A DNA stretch of 64,000 nucleotides, taken from Aporrectodea caliginosa (taxonomy: Eukaryota > Annelida > Clitellata > Crassiclitellata > Lumbricidae). The DNA is taken from positions 156,001 to 220,000 of the forward strand of contig JACEVL010000963.1 of NCBI GenBank assembly GCA_020284085.1. The letters are read 5' to 3'. Positions 48,841-62,000 of this stretch are shown here, one piece after another. The position numbers were made by a program, and so were the translations under genes. Under the pieces are notes generated by a model. The model worked only from the letters and a program-made list of their open reading frames with translations, was not told the DNA's origin and did no database searches. Every line of letters starts with the position of its first letter. Within the stretch, counting starts at the first letter, position 1.

Positions 48841-51653
48841 TCATGTCATATAGTTAATGTATATAGCTTTCTTCCACTCTTCATTGCTCACTTTCTGGTC
48901 ATTGTCCGTATCAAGCATCCCTAGAATAAACTGGGAACAACAAATATGGATTTCAGTAGAGTAACATATTAAGGATTAACTCAAAATTTAACAGTTCAAT
49001 GATTTTATGATTTTTGATTGCGGTTTAAATCAAAACTTGGGCATTATAGAAATAATTATATTATATTAGATAAGATTAGATTAATTCATTGCCATCTGTG
49101 AAATGCCCGCGAGCAATTGATGATCCATCAGCTTTTTCCACCTGTCAAAGTTGACTTTTCCACCAAAGGCTTTTCCATCTGTCAGAACTTTTCAGACTCT
49201 CCTATCCGAAATTCCCCTCTTTCATAACGAGACAATATCCACCGCATCAGAAAATCCTTCCGGCCTAGCACCTGGTTGGCTGTCTTGGCTAGAAACCAGC
49301 CAATCCTCCATGGTTGGCATGGGTGTTAGATAGGACCCAAAGGGCACAGCACAGGTCCTATATATAGTAATAGGCCTATTGGTCCCGTATGGACTCCGTG
49401 TGGACTTACGGGAAGGTATAATCTAACAACCTGTCACAAGTAAGAATGATTTAACATCGCAGCACCGGTGAATGACCTTGTGACTGATTTTCGACTAATA
49501 ATTCTAAATGAGCGAAAAGAAGAATGGTATAACGGATGAATGAAAGTGAGAGTGAGGGACAGGAAGAGAGAAAAGAGAGAGAAAGAAGAAAGATACGAGA
49601 GAAACAGAGAGTATAGGAGATAGAGAAGAAGTGACAGACAGAAAGAAAGACAGACAGACAGACAGAAAGACAGACAGACAGACAGAGATACAGACAGAAA
49701 GACAGATAGATGGATGGATGGATAGACCGATGGATGGATGGATGGATGGATGGATAGACCGATGGATGGATGGATGGATCGATGGATCGATCGATGGATC
49801 GATCGATCGATGGATCGGTGGATTGATCGATGGGTGGAAGAATGATAACACAGACAGATGGAGGAAGAGTGAAAGATATAGAGAAGAGCCTGAGAAACGT
49901 CAAAGTCAGAATACACGGAGGAGTGAGCGACATTGAAGACTTACTTTAACGTAATGCCTGAAATAATCCTCGCGTGGAAGATTCCTCCATTCTTCCCTCT
50001 GAGTTCTTAGAAAGCGATCCAATTCATCGATGTCTATGAATCCATCGTTATTCGCATCGTAAGTAAAAGCCGTATGGATGTCCCTGACAATATATCGCCA
50101 AGTATTGGTTACCCTTTTGCTTTTGCTTTCCCCTACAAAACAGATTCGCAGATTTTAGAGTTCCAAACGTATGTACGTGAATATGGATGTATTATATGCA
50201 TGTATATCTGTATGTATGTATGTATGTATGTATGTATGCATATGCGTGTGAATATTGTATTGTATTGTATATGTTAATTTATATAGCGCCGCTCACAGCA
50301 GTGGCCATTAAGTAGCGCTCCCAGTGCGAGAACCCCTAAAGAAGAAGGTTTTGAGGAGGGAGAAGGAAGAGACCCAGAAAGAATGGTAACACGTAGAGAG
50401 GAAGGAAGGGCATTCCATAGGGAGGGCCCAATAGTTGCAAAAGATCTAGTTTGAGCCATAGAGGTCCTAACTCGTGGAACAAAAAGAGTGTGCCTGACCA
50501 AGGAGTGGAGAGGTCGATGAGAAACTGAAGTGTGTATATAATTATACACACGCATATGTGTGTATGTTTGTTTATTTTATACTAGCAATTTTTACCCGGC
50601 GTTCGCCCGGGTTTTCCCCAGGCGTAATTTTTAACGGCTGCAAATAAAGGCTACTTACTTACTATATTTGCTGATGGGCTTCAAATATTTAAAAAAAAAT
50701 GTCCATATATCTGAATGGAAACGATATTTAGAGGTGAACATAGTTGCTTTGCCCGTGTACTGCACGGGTTATCTCTACCTTATAATTATAGGCAATATTA
50801 TTATTTTGTTCCCCGTTCTTTACGGTTTATCTCTACCTGAAATAGGCGTATTATTTTGTTCCCCGTACTACACGGGTTATTTCTAAATTATAATAGGCGT
50901 ATTATTTGCCGTTGGCCAGCGTGACGTAAGATTGCATATTTAGCCGCGTGACGTAATTTAAGATTGCATATTAATTTTAGTGACGTGGACAAATGGGCAT
51001 GCTTATAATGTCCATAAATCGGAATTGAAAGCAAATTATGAGCTGAAAGTAATTGGGATGAGATAGAAATTCGAATAGCTAAAGTAAGTTTCGAGTTGCT
51101 TTGACCTAGAAAATCGGCAATGGCCGTGGTTGCAAAAAATGTGAGCTTAGTGTAATTAGGTCACCAAATCTGTAAATGGTTGCGCTGACCTAGAAATTCG
51201 CCCGTGGCGACTTCTGATTGGTTGCTAGATTCTCCGTGTGACGTAAGATTGCTTATTAAGCATGCGTGACGTGAACAAATGGCCTTACTATGGGCGGTAT
51301 TGAAATAAGCTCGCTGAAAAGTTAAATTTAAAATGGCCATATATCGGCGTTTAAATAAAATTGCGAACTGAAAATAGTCGCGTTGACCTAGACGTTGCGT
51401 AATAATGCTTTGTAAATTTTTTCAACTCGCTAAACCGTTCCGTTTCGGAGCCTTTAGCCGGACAGCGATGCATTGCAAACATACATACATACATACGGAA
51501 GGACAAACTTTAAGAATTATAGTATAAGATGCATATGTGATGCCTAAAATTCAGAATTTTATTTAACATAATTTATTCAATATAATTACTTGAGACAGCG
51601 AATGAGAAGCAGATGACTGACAGCAGAAACAAGACCAGTTTGCTCCTTGCCAT
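48841..51653 (-). CDS. Gene H: small secreted two-EF-hand protein (spliced)
   Basis: Coding exons 51653-51590, 50132-49945 and 48930-48841 (minus strand) give 113 residues. Exon 1 encodes a signal peptide ([20 protein letters not shown]) ending at donor GTAATT. Exon 2 carries EF1 ([12 protein letters not shown], residues 47-58, canonical). Exon 3 carries EF2 ([12 protein letters not shown], 91-102), with Gln instead of Gly at loop position 6, and ends INYMT. Introns are phase 1 and 0, as in F, G and J. The mature protein is about 90 residues. It is paired with gene J. Secreted Ca2+-binding is expected; EF2 may be weakened. Confidence 0.85.
49620..49840. repeat. (GACA)n/(GGAT)n/(GATC)n low-complexity tract
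   Basis: Compound tetranucleotide repeats in intron 2 of gene H. Long Ser/Ile/Leu or Asp/Trp frames are artefacts. Confidence 0.9.
50274..50555 (-). mobile_element. LINE 3' fragment in intron 1 of gene H
   Basis: The minus strand reads [20 protein letters not shown] and [13 protein letters not shown], nearly identical to 5255-5540. It ends at GCGCTATATAAATTAAC on the minus strand, adjacent to a TATG/TATT microsatellite. Confidence 0.75.
50575..51530. mobile_element. Unclassified interspersed element in intron 1 of gene H
   Basis: Begins TATACTAGCAATTTTTACCC with a CCCGGCGTTCGCCCGGG palindrome and ends AATTATAGTATAAGAT after (CATA)n. The interior has three CCCGT-ACGGGTTATCTCTA blocks. Gene J has no counterpart in this intron. 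No coding capacity. Confidence 0.5.
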
Positions 51654-51874
51654 CGTTTTCAGTACTGTAAAACAAACAATATTCACGTTTATCTTCAAAT
51701 TTTAATTAACGGTTCCCTCTGATATCCACAACTTCACAGACTAATTAGCTGTATAGTACACTTGTGCGAGAACACGGTTACTAAAAATGTGAATCCGAGG
51801 ACATGGGAGTAAAACATTTCTGCTTCAACTTAAAATTTAGTCCCATCTTTTCAAACTGTTACAACCAGCGGTGC

Positions 51875-51965
51875 TCGAGAGTGTATACTGGTTAGCGTGC
51901 TGGGCTGTCAATCGAGAGGTCGGGCTTCAAATAGCCGAAAGGCTTAAATTTGGTTCGAGATTTCA
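51875..51965 (+). mobile_element. tRNA-like SINE upstream of gene H
   Basis: AGTGTATACTGGTTAGCGTG, a CTGTCAA anticodon-like loop, and GGTCGGGCTTCAAAT. The gene J counterpart lies at about 62690-62760, so the insertion predates the duplication. Confidence 0.5.
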
Positions 51966-52139
51966 GCTCCGCGTGCATCCCCTAGCAAACTCAACTGTAA
52001 TAAGTTCACTGACCGCACCATGTCGGTGAGATGATGAGACGGTGAGGGAGAGGACTGGTCATCATTCCTCATATGCCGAGGGATAGAAAGCAAGTCGCTA
52101 GCACCTCATACTTAAGGACTGCACTTCCTCTCCCTATTC

Positions 52140-52210
52140 CTCTTCTTCTTACTCTTCTTCTTCCTCTTCCTCTTCTTCTTCTTCTTCTTCCTCCTCCTCT
52201 TCTTCTTTGC
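52140..52210. repeat. (TTC/CTC)n pyrimidine tract
   Basis: A TTCTTCTTCCTC-type run in the 5' region of gene H. Confidence 0.85.
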
Positions 52211-52605
52211 ATTCTTATTCTTTGCATTCTTGGCATTCATCACCTCTTCGCATTGCTTCACCGGGCGTTTTGTTCCTCTAATCTGGCTTCCGGTTTCTCT
52301 TGTCTATTCGATTTCAACTTGACTTCTAGAATGCATTATGATTTTAGATTGCGAATTCACTTGAATTGATCGCCGATTGATGGGTCCTGGGCATGATAAT
52401 AATGGTGCTATAGAAGTCATTTTTACAGATGATATTATGCGTTTGGCATTATAGATATATATGCTATACAGGTGTTTGTACAGAGCAATCTGAAAACCAA
52501 GTGAAAGATGTTCGACTTAGAAAAGGCTGTGTGGTATTTTATATAGACTATATTATCGTAATAATAATCATAAAATTAAATAATTTAAGAAGGCGATGAA
52601 ATTAC

Positions 52606-52694
52606 CGAATGACTCTTACGAATGATCCAAATCTTCTTCTGCCGAAGACGGGAAGAAACTGATTTTAATTGTATGCATTCTATGGCAATTTATA
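52606..52694 (-). promoter_or_regulatory. Gene H promoter and noncoding first exon
   Basis: A sense TATAAATT box at plus-strand 52687-52694. An untranslated exon ends at donor GTAATTTC (edge 52606). The sequence GAAGACGGGAAGAAACTGAT is shared with gene J (62900-62920 region), where the donor edge is 62868 and the TATA position is degraded. Confidence 0.55.
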
Positions 52695-52699
52695 ACCAA

Positions 52700-54380
52700 A
52701 TGAGAGCATATCAATCTAGATTTTACGACCACAACAAAGCAATAATTCAATAAAAACTATATATTCTCATATCGAAGAGACTGAGTTAGAAGAAAACAAG
52801 GACTTATTAACTATTCATTAAACAAAACAGAAGATGATAAAAAAAATATAATAAGTGGAATTAATCGATGTAGGTAGTACAAAAATTGATTCAGTATAAA
52901 TATAGCATTAATTTTAAAAGCGAACCTACGCGTAGGGAAAGGTTTGATAGAATTAATTCTTGTTCATACGGTCGGCTATATACGAACTTGCCATACGGTG
53001 GTCTACAACGTAATGTAATGTATATCCTCGAAACTATTCAGAGCAACAGAAAAACCGCGTCAGAGAGACCACCTTAAACACCGGCGCAATATCAAATGAG
53101 GTCTGCATATCCAGGTTGTTTTGTCCGTTCCAGTTCCAGGCCAGAATCCGGTGAGGTCAAGCCGAGGAGATAACACGGTGCTACGGTGGAAATCGTTGAT
53201 GATGGTGTTCGTGTGGTGGCGCATGAGTAGAATCAGGATAGGTCCAGAGATGATCAATCAATCAATCAATCAATATTCGTTTAATTCGTTTAATGGTCAA
53301 GGAAGACACGAGTCTGGTACTCTACCGTTCTGGAATATTCGACTCGTATTTAATTATTATACTAATTGTAACCTCAACATCTGCCTACTGTATCTGAATT
53401 TCTACATCATTCTCAAATTCGTTTCTTAGAAGGTTGAACACCTTCTAAATGTCCATAACCAATTATTTCCATAGACGAGCAACTCTACCCTACATTCTTT
53501 GCAGCAACTCTTTCCAATAATTCTGTACTTAACAATTATAATATTATTGACAAAGGCGATGACGAGGATTCAGATGCAGCTGTTGCTATTGGGCAAATGA
53601 ATTCTGATCTAACTAAAACAGCTGCAAAGCTATTCAAATGAGGGCATGATCATTTCCCTCCTCACCAACGTTTAGTCACAAGCAAAGCCCTGTAGGAGTC
53701 AATTGGCGGCTGTCAAAGCCAATGCTAAAATAATATCGTTCTCTTCTACACCCCACCAATGCGAAATTGTCAGGTTTATGGAACAGAGTAAATAGTTCAC
53801 AGTCCAGCGAATTATTCAGACAGTTTTGGGTACTAAATTGTCACCTTAGTGGCCACCAACAGTTGGAACAGTCACTGTGATTCTCGTAGAAGTCTCCTGA
53901 CACATTCTCCTGTCACATTGAATCAACTGGGTACATCCCTCCAGTTGCCATTATTAAAGGATTCATTCATTCACTCGTTTCAAGAATTTATACAGCTTCC
54001 CTTCAAGAAGCATATTCAGAGATGACAAGAATGTTGAACTCGCTCTCATCAAAGACGGCGTCGTGGTTTCCCCACTCAGCTCAAGGCATTGATCGTCTTC
54101 AAGGTGACTTGAACAGGCGAGGGTTACAAAGTCATGGGTTTCCTTCCCCCCACACATTTGACTTCAGCTGCGGAATATCTATGAACATCTGTTGCATAGT
54201 AACCGTTTAACATTTTGCATTTCGTTGACATCAATAAGCGCTTTAGTCACTGCCGCACGTTCTCCGCTGCACTGGTTAGCAAAGACGCACCCAGCCATAA
54301 AGCGTCAAAGGATTAAACTGGCAAATATGGAGCAAGTGAGAAACTTGCATTTTCAACTTTTTAAAATAATCTTCGTTTAT
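52700..54380. other. Intergenic region between J's 3' side and H
   Basis: AT-rich sequence with a short (AATC)n run near 53250. No EF-hand exon, RT signature or credible long frame was found. Short frames at 53121-53429 and 53963-54157 lack any recognisable feature. Confidence 0.4.
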
Positions 54381-54610
54381 TATTTCAAACTGACACACAG
54401 CAGTATGATCACAATTCATAGTATGAACGGATGATCACAAGTTATTACAGGAATCGAATATAACTGCTTGACAGTCATGCAAGGCGCCCATCTGTCCAAC
54501 TGCTCATTTTACCAACGCCATCTGGCGAATGAAAGGTTGAGTCAACCTTTGGCAGGGTAGCGATCTCGCGTCCGCGCTGATCTTCTGCTCTTTGTGCCAA
54601 ATTGTTATAT
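54365..54610. repeat. Interspersed repeat matching the hAT target at 30755-31800
   Basis: GATCACAATTCATAGTATGA, CGGATGATCACAAGTTATTA and ACGCCATCTGGCGAATGAAA match sequences on both sides of the hAT insertion at 30807-31634. This is the empty-site copy. Confidence 0.65.
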
Positions 54611-55439
54611 TACCCTAAAGCCTCTCACCTCCTCCGCCGATAGGGAACACCAGCAAGATACTACGAAGCCCGGACATTCGGATGAAGTGGTAAACTCCAA
54701 TTCTTTGGATTTCTTTGCCTTTATGGCTGATGCAGAGGGCGAGCCTGGAGCGACCCTTTATTCTCAGGCCAAACTGAGGACAACGATGGAACACCCAGTT
54801 CCACTGGTCCGCAGTATGTTCCGAAAATTTAATGATGGACCTTCTTCATCCGCCGCAGTATAACGGTTGTTTACTTTTAGAGGAATGATATATTCAGTCA
54901 AAAGGAATTGACTGACCCAGCAATATTTTGAGAAACTTCTCCTTCGATGAGCAAACAACAGGCCTGTGATTTATCATCATCCGCTACGTGCTTCACGGCT
55001 ATAGCCGTAAGCCACGCATTAGCTGCTTAAAATAGGGGCAATTTCAGTTGATCAGTGTATAATGAAAAATGTGTTTTTGTGGAGATTTTTAAAATGATTG
55101 TACAGTTGGTTCATAACTAACAACTAACCTAACAGTGGCAGGCTGACAGCATTCGAGCATGTTCCAGTTAAATCAAGCGGCTGAAGACCATTCTGTTTGA
55201 TCTTGGTTTTATCGTGTTAGGTCGGGAGTACCTCTGTTGAGTCTGTCTTGAAGTAGTGCTATATAAATTTGCAGTTACAACTACATTTTATGGGTATCTT
55301 TGTCTTGAAGCAGATGAGAAGGGGATGGCAAGTCACATAATGCGCTGGTCCCGTGTTCAGCACGTCGGGAATTTATTGATTGTTTCATGAATATATTCAC
55401 GGCAGAGGAAAAACGAGCGCATTTCACGAAGAAATACAG

Positions 55440-55810
55440 TGAATAACAAACGCAAGGTTTATTATCATTATTATTATCATCATCATCGTCATCAACATCA
55501 TCATCATCATAAGACATTTACTAAGCGCCACTATTTAATGACCAAGCATCAATCGATGGCGCTGAGCAATAGCATTAGCTAAGGACTTTCTTAACGTTCC
55601 TTCGCTGTCACCGTCTTGTAATGTAATGTAACAAAACATTTATAAAGCGCCACTTAAGAGTCTCTCAGAAGCGCTCAACACGTGGCCATCAAACAGCTGA
55701 AAAAATGCGTCTTTGGAGATGGCTTTGGAGTTGGCTCGAACCCGTACCAGTCGCGTTACAAGGCAGGCTGTGAATCATCTGGGAAGAACAAACCAATCTG
55801 CTACCGTCTC
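55440..55810 (-). mobile_element. SINE copy 4 with nested retroposon tail
   Basis: ACTAAGCGCCACTATTTAAT...CATCAATCGATGGCGCTGAG matches SINE copy 1. It is interrupted at about 55615-55720 by the TTACA-tailed retroposon 3' end (minus). The tRNA-like head resumes at about 55735-55810. Confidence 0.55.
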
Positions 55811-56040
55811 TAGTACAAGTAAGTCTAGTGAGCGTCCAAAAATCTGAAGAAAACGCTTTTCAAAACTTCAAATAACTGAGAGAGTAGTGTTAGACATTTT
55901 TAAACAGTAAACTCACTGCAGAAGTCGATCAATTAAATGTTCATAAGTTATAATTATCTGTCAGTTATTAGGAGCGTCGTCGATAGTACACGCCGACAGA
56001 TAGCATCCAGGCGGTAAGCCTTCAGGGCACATCGAGTTGA

Positions 56041-59000
56041 TCACGCCTGGATAGGATAGACCGCAATAGGTCTACCATTGTTCAGCTTAAGCTCTGCCGG
56101 GCTCACTCTGCCATCCTTGTCTTTGTCAAGAAAACCGTGAATCATCTGGGAAGAACAAAATGTGAATTTCAATAGACCAACAAACAGATTATCGAAACTT
56201 AAATTGTATAGGTTAATGATTTCCCATTGCGGTTTTGCTCAAACTGACTATCGACTGACGTCTTGGGCATTACGAAAAAGGCGCTATAGAAGTCGTAAGA
56301 TTAGATTAGATTAGATTAGATTAGATTAGATTAGATTAGATTAGATTATATTATATTATATTATATTATATTATATTATTTTATATTATATTATATTATA
56401 TTATATTATATTATATTATATTATATTATATTAGATTATATTAGATTAGATTAGATTAGATTAGATTAAATATTGCCTCAGTTGGTCTCAGGGAATTAAC
56501 TCATGCCGATCTGTTAAAAGACCGACTGCAATTGACTATCTTTCTTTCTTTCTCCTCCGTCAAGTATTCGCTGACGATGAGACTCTAACAAAACTTGTCC
56601 ATTTCGGTCGGTCTCTTGCGAGTTCTATTGCCCTTCTTAAGTCCCATCCTCTGTCTTCTATGTCCTCCAGTACGTTATCTATCCATCTCTTCTTCTGACG
56701 TCCTCTGCTCCTTGTTCCCTCCACCTCTCCGTGCAGCGCCTTTGCCGGCATTCTTCCGTTCTCCATCCTGATCACATGTCCATACCATGTTAGTCTTCGT
56801 TTCTTTATTCTTTCCACTATCGTTTCCTTCTGTCCCAGTTCTTCTCGTGTCACCTCATTCCGTATCTTTTCTCTTCGGGATCTATTCCGTAGTCCTCGTA
56901 GCCATCCCATCTCCGCCACCAGGAGTCTTCTCTAGTCCTCCTTTTTCATGCACCAAGATTCTGCTCCATACGTGAGGACCGGTATCACCAGTGTTTCGTA
57001 TAGTTTGGTTTTTGTTCTTGTTAAGATGTTGCCTGATCTCCATAGTTTCCTCAGCTTTCCAAACATTGCTGACGCCAGCCCAATTCTTTTCCTTATGTCC
57101 CTTGTCGACTCCGCGTCCTCCGTAATTACGCCCCCCAGGTACACAAATTCCGTTACCTGTTCCAGCTCCTCTCCTTCCAGGGTGATGTTTATCTTTTCTT
57201 TTTCCTTACCAATTGTCATTGTTTTGGTCTTCTCTCCATTGATATTAAGCCCGAATCTTTTGCTACTTTCGTGTACCCTGGTCGTTAGTTCCTGCAGTTG
57301 GCTTCCGCTTTCCGCCATCAGATCTATGTCGTCTGCAAATCTTAGGTTGTTGACTATTGTTCCATTTATTCTCACCCCTATTTCCAGAGCCGGATTAACG
57401 TATAAGCTAAATAAGCCATGGCTTAGGGCCCCACAACGTTTTGAGGGCCCCCAACTATCAGAAAATATAAAATCAGGTTGTACCAAGATCCTAATTGACA
57501 AAATGACAATGGTAAATGCATGTGTTATTATTTAGTCAATATTTCATTAGAAAAATCGCTTATGTACGGATCGAACTTTGTGCACAAAGACACATATTTT
57601 TGCATGGCTTTGCGGTTAGGGCCCCGGATGTCTTAACCCGGCTCTTGGCTTAGGGCCCCAGAAAGTCTTAATCCGGCCCTGCTTATTTCTGTATCTGCCA
57701 GCGCTATGTCCATCATTGCCTCCAATATCAGGTTGAATAGGTATGGGGATAGACCGCAGCCTTGTCTTACTCCAACATGCACACGAAACCATTCCGTTAG
57801 CTCCCCATCTACTCTCACTGCGCTTACCGTCTTGCTATATAGGTCCTCTAGTAGCTCCACTAGCTCCTCTGGTATTCCATAATTCCTCATCACTCTCCAT
57901 AGCCCCCGCTGCCAGATGCTATCAAAAGCCTGTCTGAAGTCTATAAAGTTGTTATAAATCACCTTGTTCTTTTTGACTATCCATCAGCTTTTTCCACCTG
58001 TCCAAGTTTGCTTATTAGTCAAGGAGCACTATGTAGGAAAAACATATCCCGTGGGCGCTTTAATGAAAGAAACATGTGTGATACGTCGTTGGAAAGGTAT
58101 TTTAACATAGAATAAGAAAAGTCATGGTGCCAAGCCAGAATATGCTGCAGGCAGGCACAATTCAAGATGGCGTCCAACATGGCGGAACATTATCGTAGTT
58201 AGTCGGATAGATATGCCACATGACCCCAAAAAATTGCAAGAAAACGTTTTATGTTGGTTTTCTGGTGTATTAGGTCTGGAGAATAACATACTAAAAGTTT
58301 CTCGAAATCGGACCACGGGATCACCCCCAAAAATGCATTTTAAACAAAGATGGCGGCCAATATGGCGCCAATACAGAAAACCGTATATATCAGGTCATAG
58401 GTAAGCTAAATAAGAAAATGAAGTGTCAAATTTAACATTATCAAGGTCGAGGAATCGATCTATCATAGTGGCAATAGTGTCGGAATCTTACTATCCAAGA
58501 TGGCGGCCAATATGGCCGCCAAAACACAAAAATATGTATATATCAGGTCATAGGTAAGCTAAATAACAAAATGAAGTGTCAAATTTAACATTATCAAGGT
58601 CGAGGAATCGATCTATCATAGTGGCAATAGTGTCGGAATCTTACTATCCAAGATGGCGGCCAATATGGCCGCCAAAACACAAAAATATGTATATATCAGG
58701 TCATAGGTAAGCAGGCAGGCACAATTCAAGATGGCGTCCAACATGGCGGAACATGAGAAAAACAGACCTATTTATCGTAGTGGCAATAGTCTTGGAATGT
58801 TACGATACTCATTATTTCTTTTATTTAACGGAAAAAACAATGTGTAAACGTAGCAGCTGAGAAAAAAATGAACATTCAAAATGTTATTCGTCATCATCAC
58901 TATTGTCACTGCTGTCTTCGTGACCGTCATATCGTTCCGCTACATTATTGCAGAGATTCTCGTCGCTGTTACATTCACACATTTCTGTGCATGGCAGGTT

Positions 59001-62000
59001 GTTAGTTCGGCATTTGCATGGTGCCGCACATCTGTTTTTAAGACAATCACACTTGACCAATTGCAGCAATGCCTCCGGGGCACATAGCGATTCATTCATA
59101 ACCGGTGACAACCGTCCATCTTCCAATACCCACCCGTGTTCCGTTGGTGATGGAATCGCCGGCATTGCTTTGTCGTCTTTCGCCCAAACAATTGCCTGAA
59201 AATTAGCTCTTTTCACTGCTGGTATGAAAGCACCTGTTGTTGGTGGAAGACTGTCTCCAACAGTCTGTTTTGTTGAGAATAAAGACCATCGCAATGCTGC
59301 AAGAGTTTTGATCTGTGATTTCGATTTCGGCTGATAAACCCGGCAGAGGAATTCCTCCAAATTGTACAGAGTTTCATCAGTAACAAGATCATTTTTACCT
59401 AATGATGCAAAAGAAGAAAGTATTTCATCGTTGGAGAGACTGAATGCTTTCCAGTATGACAGTTTTCCTTTGCCTTTTAAACAACCTGTGGTGTCGCATC
59501 AGGAAAGTGCGTGAAATCCGGGTAAAGCTGCAGCTTTCAGTTGCCCAGGTGATGCATATATTTGGCCGATGGATATGTATTCTCCCGGAACAGGAACAAA
59601 GAAGGATTCTTTTGGAAGCTTTGGATACCGTCTCACCATCAGCACAAGCACATCAGTGTCTTGTGCAAATATAAACAATTTCGTCGCTCCTCTTACCTTG
59701 GCATCCAAGCCATGTAAGATCATCTTGGTGTCAGCTTCCTCCTGCGTACTTCGTAGGTACTCGACAGTACCACTTGTTGAAGCTGCTTCATTACGCCAAG
59801 CAACGATACATCTGCACGGCCAGCTTCTTGCTCGATAAAGCAGCCAACTGCTCTTAGTCCGGCGAAGAAGAGATGCAGTTCACGCAAAATCCAGCGATTC
59901 TGAAGATCTGGACGAGACAGTATAAGTTGTTGAACAGGTTTGTAAAGTCCCATGTCAAGTGTTACGACACATTTGGTGGAAGTCCGGCAAATGGAATGTG
60001 TCAGCTTTTCCAACTGTTGCAGCAACGTTAGTTGCACTGACGTAATTGTCGGACTTGATGGTATAATAGGTAGCACGCAGATTCGTGTTCGTATCGCTGG
60101 TTTTGTCTCTATGACCGAGTTAAAGGCCGACCACGTGGGCATGCACTGACTTTGCGATACCAACTTCTCCGTGGTCTCACTGTTAATTTGATCATCAGAT
60201 ATGTCACTGTCTCCATGATCCAGTAAATATTGTGAGGATGGCAAAGGATTATATGAAACCACGCACTTGCTCAGCAACCATATATCGTCAAGTTCCTCAT
60301 AGGGTTTCATATTTAACGTTGGCTCTTTGAACAACGCTTCTTGGAATGTATTTAATGACAGTTTACTTTTTTACCGTAGTTGGGTTGGTGCGGATCAGAA
60401 AAGGATGACGGTATTACTCGCAAGGAACGGTCTGCTGAGGATACTGTCACAGTGAATGGTTTCGGCTGGTCTTCATCAAACTGTTCTTGGTAACAGGTCA
60501 TAATCGTGCTGTGTAAAGTTCCTTTTCCTTCAGGTGTGTCCTCTGAGAAGTCGATGTTGTCTGCGGCGCAGAAAATGTATCTTCCAGGAACAATGTCATG
60601 TGGTATATATAAGCCATCGTTCTCATCCATTCGACGCATTACTTCGTTTGCAATTGACGTCTCTAATCGCAACACCATACTGTATTCCACGGAACATCCT
60701 AAACTGTGCACGAACTGAACGAGAAACTTGCTACGAGTTTTAGAATGAATTGTCAACCCAACTTCAACCTGTAGTGGCAGTATACGTCTGTGTTGAGCTT
60801 TTGATGAAGTGTTCCGCCATGTTGGACGCAATCTTGAATTGTGCCTGCCTGCTTACCTATGACCTGATATATACATATTTTTGTGTTTTGGCGGCCATAT
60901 TGGCCGCCATCTTGGATAGTAAGATTCCGACACTATTGCCACTATGATAGATCGATTCCTCGACCTTGATAATGTTAAATTTGACACTTCATTTTCTTAT
61001 TTAGCTTACCTATGACCTGATATATACGGTTTTTTGTATTGGCGCCATATTGGCCGCCATCTTTGTTTAAAATGCATTTTTGGGGTGATCCCGTGGTCCG
61101 ATTTCGAGAAACTTTTAGTATGTTATTCTCCAGACCTAATACACCAGAAAAACCAACATAAAACGTTTTCTTACAATTTTTTTGGGGTCATGTGGCATAT
61201 CTATCCGACTAACTACGATAATGTTCCGCCATGTTGGACGCCATCTTGAATTGTGCCTGCCTGCAGCATATTCTGGCTTGGCACCATGAATTTTCTTATT
61301 CTATGTTAAAATACCTTTCCAACGACGTATCACACATGTTTCTTTCATTAAAGCGCCCACGGGATACCATTTGCTCCCTGACTATATCCACCAAAGGCTT
61401 TTTCCACCTGCCAGACTCAACTGAACTTTTCAGAATCTCCTATCCGAAACTCCATTCATAGGGGGACAATATCCACCGCATCACAAAATCCTTACAGCCC
61501 AGCACCTGGTTTGGCTGTCTTGGCTAGAAACTAACCAGTTGTAAGGAGGGACAGATGGAGGAAGAGAGAGAAGATACAGAGAAGAACCCGAGAAGAAGCA
61601 AAGACAGAGAGGCAGAGAGGTAGAAATACACACAGAGAAAGATGCTGAGGACGCACACGAGCGTATAACCAGGTGTGATAGTCGTCGATACTTCTATCTT
61701 TATTCCCGACTAGGATATAATTCCTGAATTCAAAGACTTCATAGAATCCGCTCCCGTTCCTGTCCCACTGCCGAACCTTCTCGACGTCGTTGAAAACAAT
61801 ACTCCACGAAGATCTTTTCATTTCGCCTACAAAACAGATTCACACATTTTACAGATCCAAACACCAGACGAATTGCCTGCGTTCTGTAGATATAAAAGCG
61901 AAATAAATCTTCAGTGGGAAGAGAATTACGACCTGCTCAGTAATTACCTGTTTCATAAACCTCTGCATGTGTGTGTATATGTGTACGTATGCAAGTAAGC

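Larger units (their letters stand above)
58016..61384. mobile_element. 3.4-kb element with long terminal inverted repeats and captured or own gene
   Basis: The left end TAGTCAAGGAGCA and right end TGCTCCCTGACTA are inverted. The inverted arms extend several hundred bases (to about 58540 on the left; from about 60805 on the right). A 3-bp TAT on both sides is a possible target duplication. Flanking intron sequence continues from CCACCTGTCCAAGTTTGC (left) to TCCACCAAAGGC (right), matching the single uninterrupted stretch in gene H at 49135-49165. The superfamily was not determined. Confidence 0.75.

Noticed and set aside
49434..49936. Ser/Ile/Leu-rich 160-codon frames on the minus strand
   Set aside because: Generated by tetranucleotide low-complexity sequence in intron 2 of gene H.
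56948..57535. 195-codon plus-strand frame
   Set aside because: Antisense to the RTE-like reverse transcriptase, which has clear catalytic motifs on the minus strand.
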